Below, piece after piece: positions 33,617 through 41,802 of a stretch of DNA of 64,000 nt. A model generated the notes under the pieces. That model saw nothing but the letters and a program-made list of their open reading frames with translations, had not been told where the DNA came from and searched no databases. The first letter of the stretch is position 1; every line of letters begins with the position of its first letter. Source of the stretch: Ardenticatenales bacterium (GTDB lineage Bacteria; Chloroflexota; Anaerolineae; Promineifilales; Promineifilaceae); contig JACKBL010000005.1 in assembly GCA_020634515.1 (NCBI GenBank), positions 1 to 64,000 of the forward strand, in the 5' to 3' direction. A program made the translations under genes and the position numbers.

Positions 33617-36600
33617 CTGACGAAATCATCCTGCAAAACCTGCGCGACTTCACGGTGCAAATACGTCGCCTCAAAGACGACGCGATTGTGGGGACGGGCA
33701 TTGCCGCCACCCTCGACGGTAAAATCGTCACCTGCGCCCATGTGGTCAAGGCGGCGCTGGGCGTGCATCCGCGCCAGGCGGGCGCGGCGGAGATGGGCGT
33801 TTACTTCCCGCAGGCGCGCGGGGACGAGCGCAAAAACCGCCGCGCCGTCATTGCCGCCTGCTTCCCCCAGCATGACGACGACGTGATTATTCTGCAACTG
33901 GACGGCCCGCCCCCGCTCGGCCCGGAACAGATACCCAAACTGGGAACCGCCGAACCCTCCGCCTTCCACCCCTTTCGTAGCTACGGCTACCGCCGTCTGG
34001 CAAAATACCAGGCGGGACACGCGCATGGCATGATCCTGGATGCAATAGAGTCGCCGCCTGGGGCCACGCTTCATGCCGACCCGGTGCAGCTAGAATCCAA
34101 CCAGATCAATAAAGGGATGAGCGGCGCGGGGGTGCTGGATGTGGAGCGCAATCTGGTTGTCGGCCTTGTCTCCGAGGTGTGGCGGCCCGGCGCGGACGGC
34201 GTGGATCAGGGGACGGCGTGGGGCGTCAACGCCCGCGTGCTCAGCCTGCCGCCGATGGGCTTGATGTTGCAGGATGCGCCCGAACCTAAACAGGCCGCCG
34301 CTCAACCCCAGCCGCAATATCAAGACGTGGCGCGGCAGGTAGCCCATGCGCGGCCTGAATCCCAATTCCACGCCGCGCCGCCGCCGCTGGCGGAGTGGGT
34401 GGGGCGCGCCGACCTGCTGGAGGGCCTCACCCGCGACTACGCCGACCCCGACCGCCGCGTCACCGGCCTGATTGGCTTTGGCGGCGAGGGGAAGAGCAGC
34501 CTGGCGCGGCGGTGGGTGGACGATTTGGCAAATCGTCCTACGGGGGTGTTTTGGTGGGGCTTTTACGATAATGCCAACGTGGACGAATTCCTGGCCACGG
34601 CGCTGGATTTCATCAGCGGCGGCCTGATTGACCCGCGGCGGATGCCGTCCAGCAGCGCGAAGGCGCAGGCGACAGCGGCGATGCTGGCCAATGGGCGTTA
34701 CTTGTTTGTGCTGGATGGGCTGGAGGTGTTGCAGCGGCAGGAGGGGGACAATTATGGCCTGCTCACCAGCCCCGATTTGCTCACCTTCCTGCAACTGTTT
34801 GCCGCGCCCGGGCATGATAGCTTTTGCCTGGTCACCAGCCGCGCCCCGCTGCTGGATTTGATGCCCTACACCAGCTACAACCACCGCGACGTGGGGCCGG
34901 TGTCGCGGGCGGATGGTCGCGCCTTGCTGCGGGCGCTGGGTGTTCAGGGGCGGGATGGGGCGTTGGACGGGCTGGTGACGGCGTGGGAGGGGCACGCGCT
35001 GACGCTTTCCCTGTTGGGCACGTACCTGGCCTGGCGACATGGCGGGGACGCCGCCTTTGCGGACGGGTTTGACCCGCTGGCGGCGGCGGAGGAGGACAAT
35101 GAGGCTCCCACGGAGGCGCGGCGGCGGTATAGTCACGTACATCGCGTGCTGCGGCGGTATGATGAGCATTTGACGGCGGCGGAACGCGCCTTTATGACGT
35201 TATTCAGCGCCTTCCGTACGCCCGTGACGGCGGAGGCGTTGGGCAGGGTTTTTCGATCCACGGATGAGGCAGAGAACAACCCGTTGCGGGCGGCGTTGGC
35301 GGGGATGGATGCGGCTGCATTTGATGGGTTGATAACGCGGTTGACGGGCTACCGCTTGCTGCGGCATAACGCGGAGGCGGGGACGTACACGACGCACCCG
35401 CTGGTGCGCAGCCATTACCTGAACCAGTTGCTGCACAGCGGGCAGGCGGCGCAGACTCACGACCAGGTGAAGGCGTATTACCTGGAACTGGCGGGTGACA
35501 CGCCCCACAACCCGACGCTGGCGCAGTTGGCGCCGCTGATTGAGGTCGTTTACCATGCCTGCCGCGCCGGGGCGTACGACGAGGCGTATGAAATATATGA
35601 CGAGCGAATCGGTCAACGAAACCGTCATTATCTCCAACATGTTCTGGGCGCATTTGAAACGTCATTGAACATCATGCTGCAATTCTTCCCCGGTGGGGAT
35701 GCCGGCCAGGAACCGCAGGTGAGCCAGGCGCGCGTTAAAGGCTGGATATTGAATACGGTGGGGACATGTCATATGGGTCTGGGGCGATTAGGAACGACGG
35801 TTCCCTTCTACGAGCGCGGCAACCAAATGGCCGTAGAGCGGGAAGAGTGGCACAACGCCAGCACCGGCTACCAGAACCTGGCGCATCTGAACGTCTCCCT
35901 GGGGCGGCTGGCGGCGGGTGCGGCCGCGGCCGGGCGGGCGCTGGAACTGGCCCGCCGCTCCGCAAATAAGCGGAATGAGTGCGAAGCGCTGGCGTGTCAG
36001 GGTTGGGCGGCGCATCTGCGCGGCGAGACGGCGGCGGCGGCGACGGCCTTCCGCGAGGCGGAGGCGCTGGGACGGGAAGTGGACGGCAGTAGGCAATATC
36101 TCTATACCGGGCGTGGCATCAGGCACGCGGCGCATTTGCGGCGGGCGGGGGAGGCGGCGTATGCGCGGCGGGTGACAGTCGCCAACCTGGAGATTTGCGA
36201 GCGCAACCGCTGGACGTATTATATCAGCATGTGCCGTCGCGTCCTGGGCGAACTGGACGCCGCCGCGGGCAGCCAGGAATCCGCGCGCGACCATTTTGAT
36301 GCGGCGCTGATCCTGGCCCGCGGCATTTCCGTGCGCGATGTCCTCATCGAGGCGCTGCTGGCGCGGGGGCGGTGGGCGGCGCGGTCAGACCTGGCAGGTT
36401 TTCAAAACCTGCCAGGTCTCCGTCTCCCGCAAGCCTTCTCCGACCTGCGCGAAGCCCTCGGCTACGCCACGGATGGTGGCTACCGTATCTACGAGGCGGA
36501 CATCCGCGTGTCCCTCGGCTGGGCGCAGCGGGCGGCGGGCGACCCCGCCGCCGCCCGCCAGGAAGCAACCCGCGCGCAAACGATGTCGCGGGAGATGGGC

Positions 36601-36651
36601 TACCACTGGGGCCAGGTGGACGCCGCCGACCTGCTGGCGGCGCTCGACTAA
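33613..36651 (+). CDS. Trypsin-STAND NTPase-TPR protein (predicted immune or conflict switch)
   Basis: 1012 residues in three parts. Residues 1-215 are a trypsin-like protease with a complete candidate triad: His43 (VTCAHVV), Asp88-90 (DDDVIILQL) and Ser170 (NKGMSGAGV). Residues about 258-590 are a STAND/NB-ARC-type NTPase: Walker A GFGGEGKSS at 288-296, Walker B RYLFVLDGLEVLQ. The rest is helical repeats of TPR type (ALACQGWAAHLRGETAAAAT). STAND proteins act as ligand-triggered switches; here the protease would be the effector. Overlap with Trypco1 supports a two-gene system. Two palindromic repeats are translated within it (34518-34538 and 36387-36419). Confidence 0.85.
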   Translation: MTDEIILQNLRDFTVQIRRLKDDAIVGTGIAATLDGKIVTCAHVVKAALGVHPRQAGAAEMGVYFPQARGDERKNRRAVIAACFPQHDDDVIILQLDGPPPLGPEQIPKLGTAEPSAFHPFRSYGYRRLAKYQAGHAHGMILDAIESPPGATLHADPVQLESNQINKGMSGAGVLDVERNLVVGLVSEVWRPGADGVDQGTAWGVNARVLSLPPMGLMLQDAPEPKQAAAQPQPQYQDVARQVAHARPESQFHAAPPPLAEWVGRADLLEGLTRDYADPDRRVTGLIGFGGEGKSSLARRWVDDLANRPTGVFWWGFYDNANVDEFLATALDFISGGLIDPRRMPSSSAKAQATAAMLANGRYLFVLDGLEVLQRQEGDNYGLLTSPDLLTFLQLFAAPGHDSFCLVTSRAPLLDLMPYTSYNHRDVGPVSRADGRALLRALGVQGRDGALDGLVTAWEGHALTLSLLGTYLAWRHGGDAAFADGFDPLAAAEEDNEAPTEARRRYSHVHRVLRRYDEHLTAAERAFMTLFSAFRTPVTAEALGRVFRSTDEAENNPLRAALAGMDAAAFDGLITRLTGYRLLRHNAEAGTYTTHPLVRSHYLNQLLHSGQAAQTHDQVKAYYLELAGDTPHNPTLAQLAPLIEVVYHACRAGAYDEAYEIYDERIGQRNRHYLQHVLGAFETSLNIMLQFFPGGDAGQEPQVSQARVKGWILNTVGTCHMGLGRLGTTVPFYERGNQMAVEREEWHNASTGYQNLAHLNVSLGRLAAGAAAAGRALELARRSANKRNECEALACQGWAAHLRGETAAAATAFREAEALGREVDGSRQYLYTGRGIRHAAHLRRAGEAAYARRVTVANLEICERNRWTYYISMCRRVLGELDAAAGSQESARDHFDAALILARGISVRDVLIEALLARGRWAARSDLAGFQNLPGLRLPQAFSDLREALGYATDGGYRIYEADIRVSLGWAQRAAGDPAAARQEATRAQTMSREMGYHWGQVDAADLLAALD
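34518..34538. repeat. 21-bp palindrome inside the STAND coding sequence
   Basis: GGACGATTTG, G, CAAATCGTCC: perfect 10-base arms. Translated as part of DDLANRPTG just after Walker A. It resembles the GGACAATT...AATTGTCC cores at 16796-17217, so it may be an assimilated repeat. Confidence 0.55.
36387..36419. repeat. 33-bp palindrome inside the STAND coding sequence
   Basis: AGACCTGGCAGGTTTT, C, then its exact complement: perfect 16-base arms with a one-base centre. Translated as SDLAGFQNLPGL in the TPR region, length a multiple of three, with no frame disruption. It looks like an intragenic insertion of a dispersed palindrome. Confidence 0.8.
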
Positions 36652-36676
36652 CCACCGCCGCGAAATCTCCCGCGGG

Positions 36677-36719
36677 CTGAGCCTGTCGAAGCCCATGTTG
36701 CCGCCTGCGACAGGCTCAG
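36677..36719. repeat. GAGCCTGTCGAAG palindromic repeat
   Basis: CTGAGCCTGTCGAAG then, after about 17 bases, GCGACAGGCTCAG. A related copy at 61226-61263 (CTGAGCCTGCCGAAG and TTCGACAGGCTCAA) follows another gene. This one lies just after the STAND gene. Confidence 0.65.
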
Positions 36720-36746
36720 GCAACGGCGTTGGTCGTTACAAACATG

Positions 36747-36780
36747 AGATTGGTTCAATCTTCGGAGATTGAACCAATCT
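36747..36780. repeat. Family F palindrome between convergent STAND and AttH-like genes
   Basis: AGATTGGTTCAATCT (36747-36761), TCGG, AGATTGAACCAATCT (36766-36780), ending 10 bases before the AttH-like stop on the opposite strand. Confidence 0.8.
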
Positions 36781-36789
36781 GTGCTGCGC

Positions 36790-37938
36790 CTAATACCCCG
36801 TCATCTCCACGTACCCCTGGGCGGTGATGGGCTGGTCGGCCCGGGTTCCCGTGTAGGAGACGGCCCCTTCCCAATAGGTGGTGGAGACGTTTAGCTCCTG
36901 GTTGGGCATCAGCGCCGCCCCGGCGAGGCGCAGGTCCAGCGCGGGCACGGCGATTTGCCAGCTAACGGGGTAGGTGACGCCGCTGGTGGGGCTGGTCCAG
37001 GTGCGCCCCGTGGTCAATGTCCATTCCCCCAGGCGCAGCGGCGTCACCGCGCCGTCGGCGGCGATGAAACTACCGCTCGAGTAGGGTTCCAACGAGCCAT
37101 CCTGACGTCGAATTTGGAAGAACATCAGCGCCGCGCCGTCGTCTAGCTGGATGGAGAACCAATCCCACCCTACCGCGCCGGGATTGAGGGCGCTCGTGCT
37201 GTATTCGTGGTCCGTCCAGGCCAGGCCCGTCACCGCGTATGCCTGCTCCCCGATGCGCACCTGCCCCTGGACCTGCTGCTGCACGATGGAGTAGTAATAG
37301 GAGGCGTTGCCCGGCTGCGGTCCCTTCTGGCTGAGGCCGCCATCTCCGTGCAGCACGGGTGGCAGCGTTTGCGTAAGAGTCAGGTCGAGGGCGACGGCGT
37401 CGGCGCGGGCGAACAGGCGCACCTGGCCGGCGGCGACTTCCTGCGCGGTCCAATCTTGCAGCCAGACGTGATAGGGGGCGGCGGCGGCCCCGGCCAGCCC
37501 CGCTGCGCCGCGGCTGAATCGCTCCGCCGGGTAGAAGGCGTTGTTAACGATGTCGCTGATGGTGAAGTGGGCCAGATAGACCTGGTTGGTGCGCCAGGGC
37601 GAGCCGTCGGCGGCGGGTGCGGCGGCGGGCGGGGTGAGGGCACTGCGGAAGAAGGTAAGCTGGAAGCCAAAGGGACGCCCATCCGCCGTTTGCAGGTTGC
37701 CCGTGTAGTACCACCACTCCGTCTGGTAGTCGTCGTGCGGTCCCAGGTCGCGCGGGAACTGCACGGCGTCGGAGCGCGTGGCGCGGGCATAGCCGTCAGT
37801 GTCGTCGCTGGCGAGGAGGCCGATGAGGGAGGGGGCGGCTTCCGTGCGCGGCAGGGCGCGCCAGGCAAAGAGGGCGGCGATGAGGGCCAGGGCCAGGATG
37901 AGGAGGAGGGGGAGGAGGCGTTTCATAGGAGTTACCAT
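36790..37938 (-). CDS. AttH/CrtC-like lipocalin-type exported protein
   Basis: 382 residues. An N-terminal hydrophobic helix (LLPLLLILALALIAALFAW) acts as anchor or signal. The body matches the AttH/hydroxyneurosporene-synthase fold: DYQTEWWYYTGNLQTADGRPFGFQLTFF (read in parts), VYLAHFTISDI, VTGLAWTDHEYST, GWDWFSIQLDDG. It is last in an operon with an FtsX-type permease and an ABC ATPase, the AttEFGH arrangement. The role is probably lipid- or envelope-related transport, substrate unknown. ATG 37926 is an alternative start. Confidence 0.82.
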   Translation of the reverse strand: MVTPMKRLLPLLLILALALIAALFAWRALPRTEAAPSLIGLLASDDTDGYARATRSDAVQFPRDLGPHDDYQTEWWYYTGNLQTADGRPFGFQLTFFRSALTPPAAAPAADGSPWRTNQVYLAHFTISDIVNNAFYPAERFSRGAAGLAGAAAAPYHVWLQDWTAQEVAAGQVRLFARADAVALDLTLTQTLPPVLHGDGGLSQKGPQPGNASYYYSIVQQQVQGQVRIGEQAYAVTGLAWTDHEYSTSALNPGAVGWDWFSIQLDDGAALMFFQIRRQDGSLEPYSSGSFIAADGAVTPLRLGEWTLTTGRTWTSPTSGVTYPVSWQIAVPALDLRLAGAALMPNQELNVSTTYWEGAVSYTGTRADQPITAQGYVEMTGY

Positions 37939-38055
37939 GAGTCGGGGCGCGTCGTCATAAAAAGAGTTACAGATTGCGCAGATGACGCAGATTTGTCTTG
38001 ATGATGTTTGAGGGTGGCGTTTCTGACAACTGACAACTATCCACTGACAACGCTT

Positions 38056-40605
38056 TTATTCCTGGCGGATGGCGGTGGCGATCATCATTTTGCCGAGGCG
38101 GAGGGCAGGGTAGATGCCGGCAAGCAACGCCGCCACCACCGCCACCACAAACGCCTGCGCAAAATAGCCCGGCTGCAGACGCATTTGCAGCGTCCAGCCA
38201 AACGAACGCACGTTAATCACATAAATTAGCACCCAGGCGAGTACAAAACCGGTGGGCATGGCCAGCAGGCCCGCCAGGCCGCCCATCAGGCCCGTTTCCA
38301 GCAGCGTCAGCCGCCACAACTGCCCCAACGTCATCCCCGTGGCGCGTAGCACGCCCAACTCCCGCGCCCGCTCCAACTGCAAACTGAGCAGGGCGCTGAG
38401 GACGCCAATGAAGGCCACGAGGGTTGCCAGCAGTTGCAGCGCCGCCGTCACGGCAAAGGTGCGGTCGAAAATGTCCAGTGAGGCATTACGCAGCCCCTGG
38501 TTGGAGTTGATCGTCAACTGTTGTTTTTCCGCCAGCGCCGTTTGCATCGCCCGCACCGTCTGGTCCACGTCCACGCCTGGGGCGACAAACAGGGCCACGG
38601 TGGAGATTTGCGGGTCGTCCCACGTCTCCTGATAAAGCTGGCTGCCCATCCAGATCGTGCCCTGGTCGGAGGCGTAGTCATAGAAGATGGCGAGGACGGG
38701 GAAGGCACGCGGCCCGGTGGGCGTCATTAAGGTGATGGGGGCGGGGGGGATGGATAGGTTTTGGCGCAGCAGTAGCGGTTCGGAGATGATGATGCCTGTG
38801 CCGGCGGCCACGGCTTGCCAGATGTGGGCTTGTGAATCAGAGAGCCAGACGTAGGGACGGGAATTGCCGGCAATATCCCCACTCACCGCCAGCACATCCA
38901 CCTCCCGCCCAAAATCCGGGGCCAGAATGCGCACACTGCGCCCCGTGACGGCGCGGGTCATACCCGGCCACGAGGCCACCGCCGCCAGCACATCCGGGCG
39001 TAGCGCCCCTTGCACCGAGTTCGCCGTCGCTCCTGGCGGCGAGACGTAAATGTCCGCCTGCAGCGTGGCGTTTAGCCACTGCTCCACCGTACCGCGAAAC
39101 GAGCCAATCATGATGGAAACGCCGATGATTACGGAGACCGCCGTCATCAGGGCGGCAATGGCTACGGACGTGCGACTGAGGGAGCGGGCGATGTCGCGCG
39201 GGGCCATGCGCCCTAATGGTCCCAGCAGTCGCCCGCCCAGTGGGGCCAATCGTTCCATCAGCCACAGAGTCAGCGGCGGCGTCAGCAGGGCGCAGCCAAT
39301 GAGAATGGCGAACAGGCCGATGAAACTGACGATGAGGTTGACGCCGCGCAGCCAGAGGAGGAACGCGCCCAGCGCGGACAGCGCCAGCCAGCCCAGCCAC
39401 AGCCAGGGGACAATCTGGCGCGCCTTGCTTTCCAGCGTGGAGCGGCGCAGGGTGCTGTTTGGCGGCGTGCGCATCGCTTCCCAGGCGGGGGGCAGCGACG
39501 CGGCCACGGCGGCCAGCACGCCAATGACCAGCCCTTTGAGCAGGGTGAGAAAGGGGATGGCGACCGTCTGCACGTTGACGACAAAGTAGAAGTCGTTGAT
39601 GGTTTGCGTGACCAGGCGCACCATGCCCTGCCCCAACAGCACACCCAATCCCACCCCCAGCACCGCCCCCACCAGCCCTAGCGCGGCGGCTTCCGCCAGG
39701 ATGAGGCCGGCGAGTTGGCCGCCGGTGACACCGAGGCAGCGGAGGACGCCAAAGAGGGGGCGTCGTTGGATGACGCTAAAGGTGACGGTGTTGTAGATGA
39801 GGAACATGCCTACGACCAGGGCCAGCAGGCTCATCGCCGTGAGGTTGAGTTCAAAGGCGGCGGCCATTTGCTGGATGGCGTTGCTACGGGCGGCGGCGGT
39901 TTCCAGGAGGATGCCGGGGGGGAGGTTGTCCCCGATGTGGGTCAGGGTGGCTGTGTCGGGAATGATGAGGTCGATGTGGCTGAGGCGGCCCGTCATGTGC
40001 AGCAGTTCTTGCGCGCTGGCGATGTCCGTGAAGATCACGTTGCTGAGGCCACGGCGGGTGATTTCGTCTCCGGGCTGGATGAGGCCGACGATGCGCGCCT
40101 GGGTTGTTTCGCCGGCCAGGTCGAGGATGAGGGTGTCGTCGAGGCGCAGACCAGACTGCCGGGCGGTGTCCGCGGAGAGGATAATGGCGTTTGCTTCGGT
40201 GAGGAAGGGGGCGAGCGTGTTGAGATCGGGGGAACGGCCCAGGTAGGCGCGGAAAGGGGCTTCGGCGAAGGGGTCAATGCCGACGAGTCGTAATGACTGC
40301 CCGCCGAATGCGGGTGAGGTGACGTATCCTTCGACGATGGGGGCGGCAAGGTTATAGCCAAGTTGACGGCGCAGGTTGAGGTAGATGGTTTCGTCCAATC
40401 CGGTGGGGCCGCCAGAGATACGGTGCGTGGTTTTGCCGGCAATCGCGTCCGTAGACAGTTGAAAAGCGCGGCGCGCGGAGCCGTTCGCCAGGTCGATGGA
40501 GACCATCATGGCGACACCCAAAGCCACGCCGAGGACAAACAAGATGTATTCCAGAGGGCGACGCCGGATGCGCCGCCAGCCGGTGCGGAAGAGGGCCAGG
40601 TTCAT
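38056..40605 (-). CDS. FtsX/MacB-type ABC transporter permease
   Basis: 849 residues from ATG 40605. The track-length frame to 40770 overlaps the ATPase and was trimmed. A first membrane helix (YILFVLGVALGVAMMVSIDLA) is followed by a periplasmic domain, three helices about 300-420, a central pair, a second periplasmic domain and three C-terminal helices (LQLLATLVAFIGVLSALLSL onward): two FtsX modules. Such permeases drive mechanotransmission or lipoprotein and lipid export. It begins 7 bases after the ATPase stop. Confidence 0.88.
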   Translation of the reverse strand: MNLALFRTGWRRIRRRPLEYILFVLGVALGVAMMVSIDLANGSARRAFQLSTDAIAGKTTHRISGGPTGLDETIYLNLRRQLGYNLAAPIVEGYVTSPAFGGQSLRLVGIDPFAEAPFRAYLGRSPDLNTLAPFLTEANAIILSADTARQSGLRLDDTLILDLAGETTQARIVGLIQPGDEITRRGLSNVIFTDIASAQELLHMTGRLSHIDLIIPDTATLTHIGDNLPPGILLETAAARSNAIQQMAAAFELNLTAMSLLALVVGMFLIYNTVTFSVIQRRPLFGVLRCLGVTGGQLAGLILAEAAALGLVGAVLGVGLGVLLGQGMVRLVTQTINDFYFVVNVQTVAIPFLTLLKGLVIGVLAAVAASLPPAWEAMRTPPNSTLRRSTLESKARQIVPWLWLGWLALSALGAFLLWLRGVNLIVSFIGLFAILIGCALLTPPLTLWLMERLAPLGGRLLGPLGRMAPRDIARSLSRTSVAIAALMTAVSVIIGVSIMIGSFRGTVEQWLNATLQADIYVSPPGATANSVQGALRPDVLAAVASWPGMTRAVTGRSVRILAPDFGREVDVLAVSGDIAGNSRPYVWLSDSQAHIWQAVAAGTGIIISEPLLLRQNLSIPPAPITLMTPTGPRAFPVLAIFYDYASDQGTIWMGSQLYQETWDDPQISTVALFVAPGVDVDQTVRAMQTALAEKQQLTINSNQGLRNASLDIFDRTFAVTAALQLLATLVAFIGVLSALLSLQLERARELGVLRATGMTLGQLWRLTLLETGLMGGLAGLLAMPTGFVLAWVLIYVINVRSFGWTLQMRLQPGYFAQAFVVAVVAALLAGIYPALRLGKMMIATAIRQE

Positions 40606-40612
40606 GGGGGAA

Positions 40613-41365
40613 TTATCGGGTGACGGACCAGCGGCGGTTGTGGCCGTTGGTGTGCGTGGCGGCGGGTTCCGGTTCGGCGATGAGTTTGCCTTCGTGGATG
40701 TGGTAGACGTGGTCGGCCAGGGGGACGACTTCGGGGCTGTGGGTGGCCATGATGAGGGTTTTGCCGGCATTTCGCGTCAAAGACAGCAGCAATTGTAGCA
40801 CCACCTCCCCCGTCTCCTCATCCAGATTGCCCGTCGGCTCATCCGCCAGCACCAGCAGCGGGTCATGCGCCAGGGCGCGAGCAATTGCTACCCGCTGCTG
40901 CTCGCCCCCGGACAGTCTATCGGGAAATGTGCGTGCCCGCTCCGCCAATCCCACCTGCTGCAGCAGGGCCAACGCCCTGGGAGCCACGTCTTGCTGCGCC
41001 ACCCCCGCCAATTCTTGCGGCAGCGTTACATTCTCCAGCACCGTTAACGTGGGAATCAGGTTGAAGAATTGGAAGACGAAGCCGATATGGTCGCGGCGGA
41101 ACAGCGTGCGCTCCCGGTCGCGTAGGGATGTAATGGTCACGCCATTGACCGTTACCCCGCCGCTGTCCGGCGCTTCAATCCCGCTGATCAGGTTCAGCAG
41201 TGTGCTTTTGCCGCTGCCGCTCTTGCCCAACAACACCACAAACTCCCCTTCTTGAAACTGCGCGGATACGTTGTCCAACACCAGGCGGCTCTGGCCGCCT
41301 TCTTGAAACGACTTGCTCAGGTTGTCCAGCCAGACAATGGGAATCGTGGGCTTCAGCATTTGCAT
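40613..41365 (-). CDS. ABC transporter ATP-binding protein (LolD/MacB type)
   Basis: A 250-residue ATPase with Walker [13 protein letters not shown]-loop [18 protein letters not shown], signature LSGGEQQR, Walker [14 protein letters not shown] and switch His in ATHSPE. AGGAG lies six bases before ATG 41365. First of the three-gene Att-type operon, it powers the downstream permease. The preceding 41366-41802 gap contains repeats only. Confidence 0.92.
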   Translation of the reverse strand: MQMLKPTIPIVWLDNLSKSFQEGGQSRLVLDNVSAQFQEGEFVVLLGKSGSGKSTLLNLISGIEAPDSGGVTVNGVTITSLRDRERTLFRRDHIGFVFQFFNLIPTLTVLENVTLPQELAGVAQQDVAPRALALLQQVGLAERARTFPDRLSGGEQQRVAIARALAHDPLLVLADEPTGNLDEETGEVVLQLLLSLTRNAGKTLIMATHSPEVVPLADHVYHIHEGKLIAEPEPAATHTNGHNRRWSVTR

Positions 41366-41520
41366 GAATTTCTCCTGGGAGACAATGGGGTTGAATGGCC
41401 GCGTGAAAAGTGATTGCGCGTGGCCTGCTTCCGTAGCATAGCATCCACCCTCATCACGGCAAATTCTGCCGGTAGCCGCTCACCCGTTTCTTAGAAGCGG
41501 GTACTAGATAAGATAACGCA

Positions 41521-41770
41521 GTTGTTTCCTTGCCGCTCCGTAACGACTATCGCTCTCTGGAGATTGGGCCGATTTCGCGCGCTCAAGGGCCATTTCCACC
41601 AGGGAAAATTGGTCCAAGCTGGCCTGGCCGTTATGCCGCTCCTTCAAACTTTCGCAGGAGTTGCCCCCGTGCCCGCCTTTCGTTACCATACACGCCAATG
41701 CCGGCATTATCTGGCCAATGCCGCGACGCCGATCACGATGTGCCAGGATTGGTTCATTCTTGGAGAATGA
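41521..41770. repeat. Family A element (inverted copy) and decayed family F dyad
   Basis: 41561-41620 reads, in reverse orientation, the same order as the element at 57142: AGCTTGGACCAATTTT, CCTGGTGGAAATGG, GAGCGCG, then CCAGAGAGCG. 41744-41770 (GGATTGGTTCATTC, TTG, GAGAATGAGCTAA) is a degraded family F hairpin just before the metalloprotease gene. Confidence 0.6.
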
Positions 41771-41802
41771 GCTAACTAGACTCAAGTTACTGAGATCAAA
41801 CC

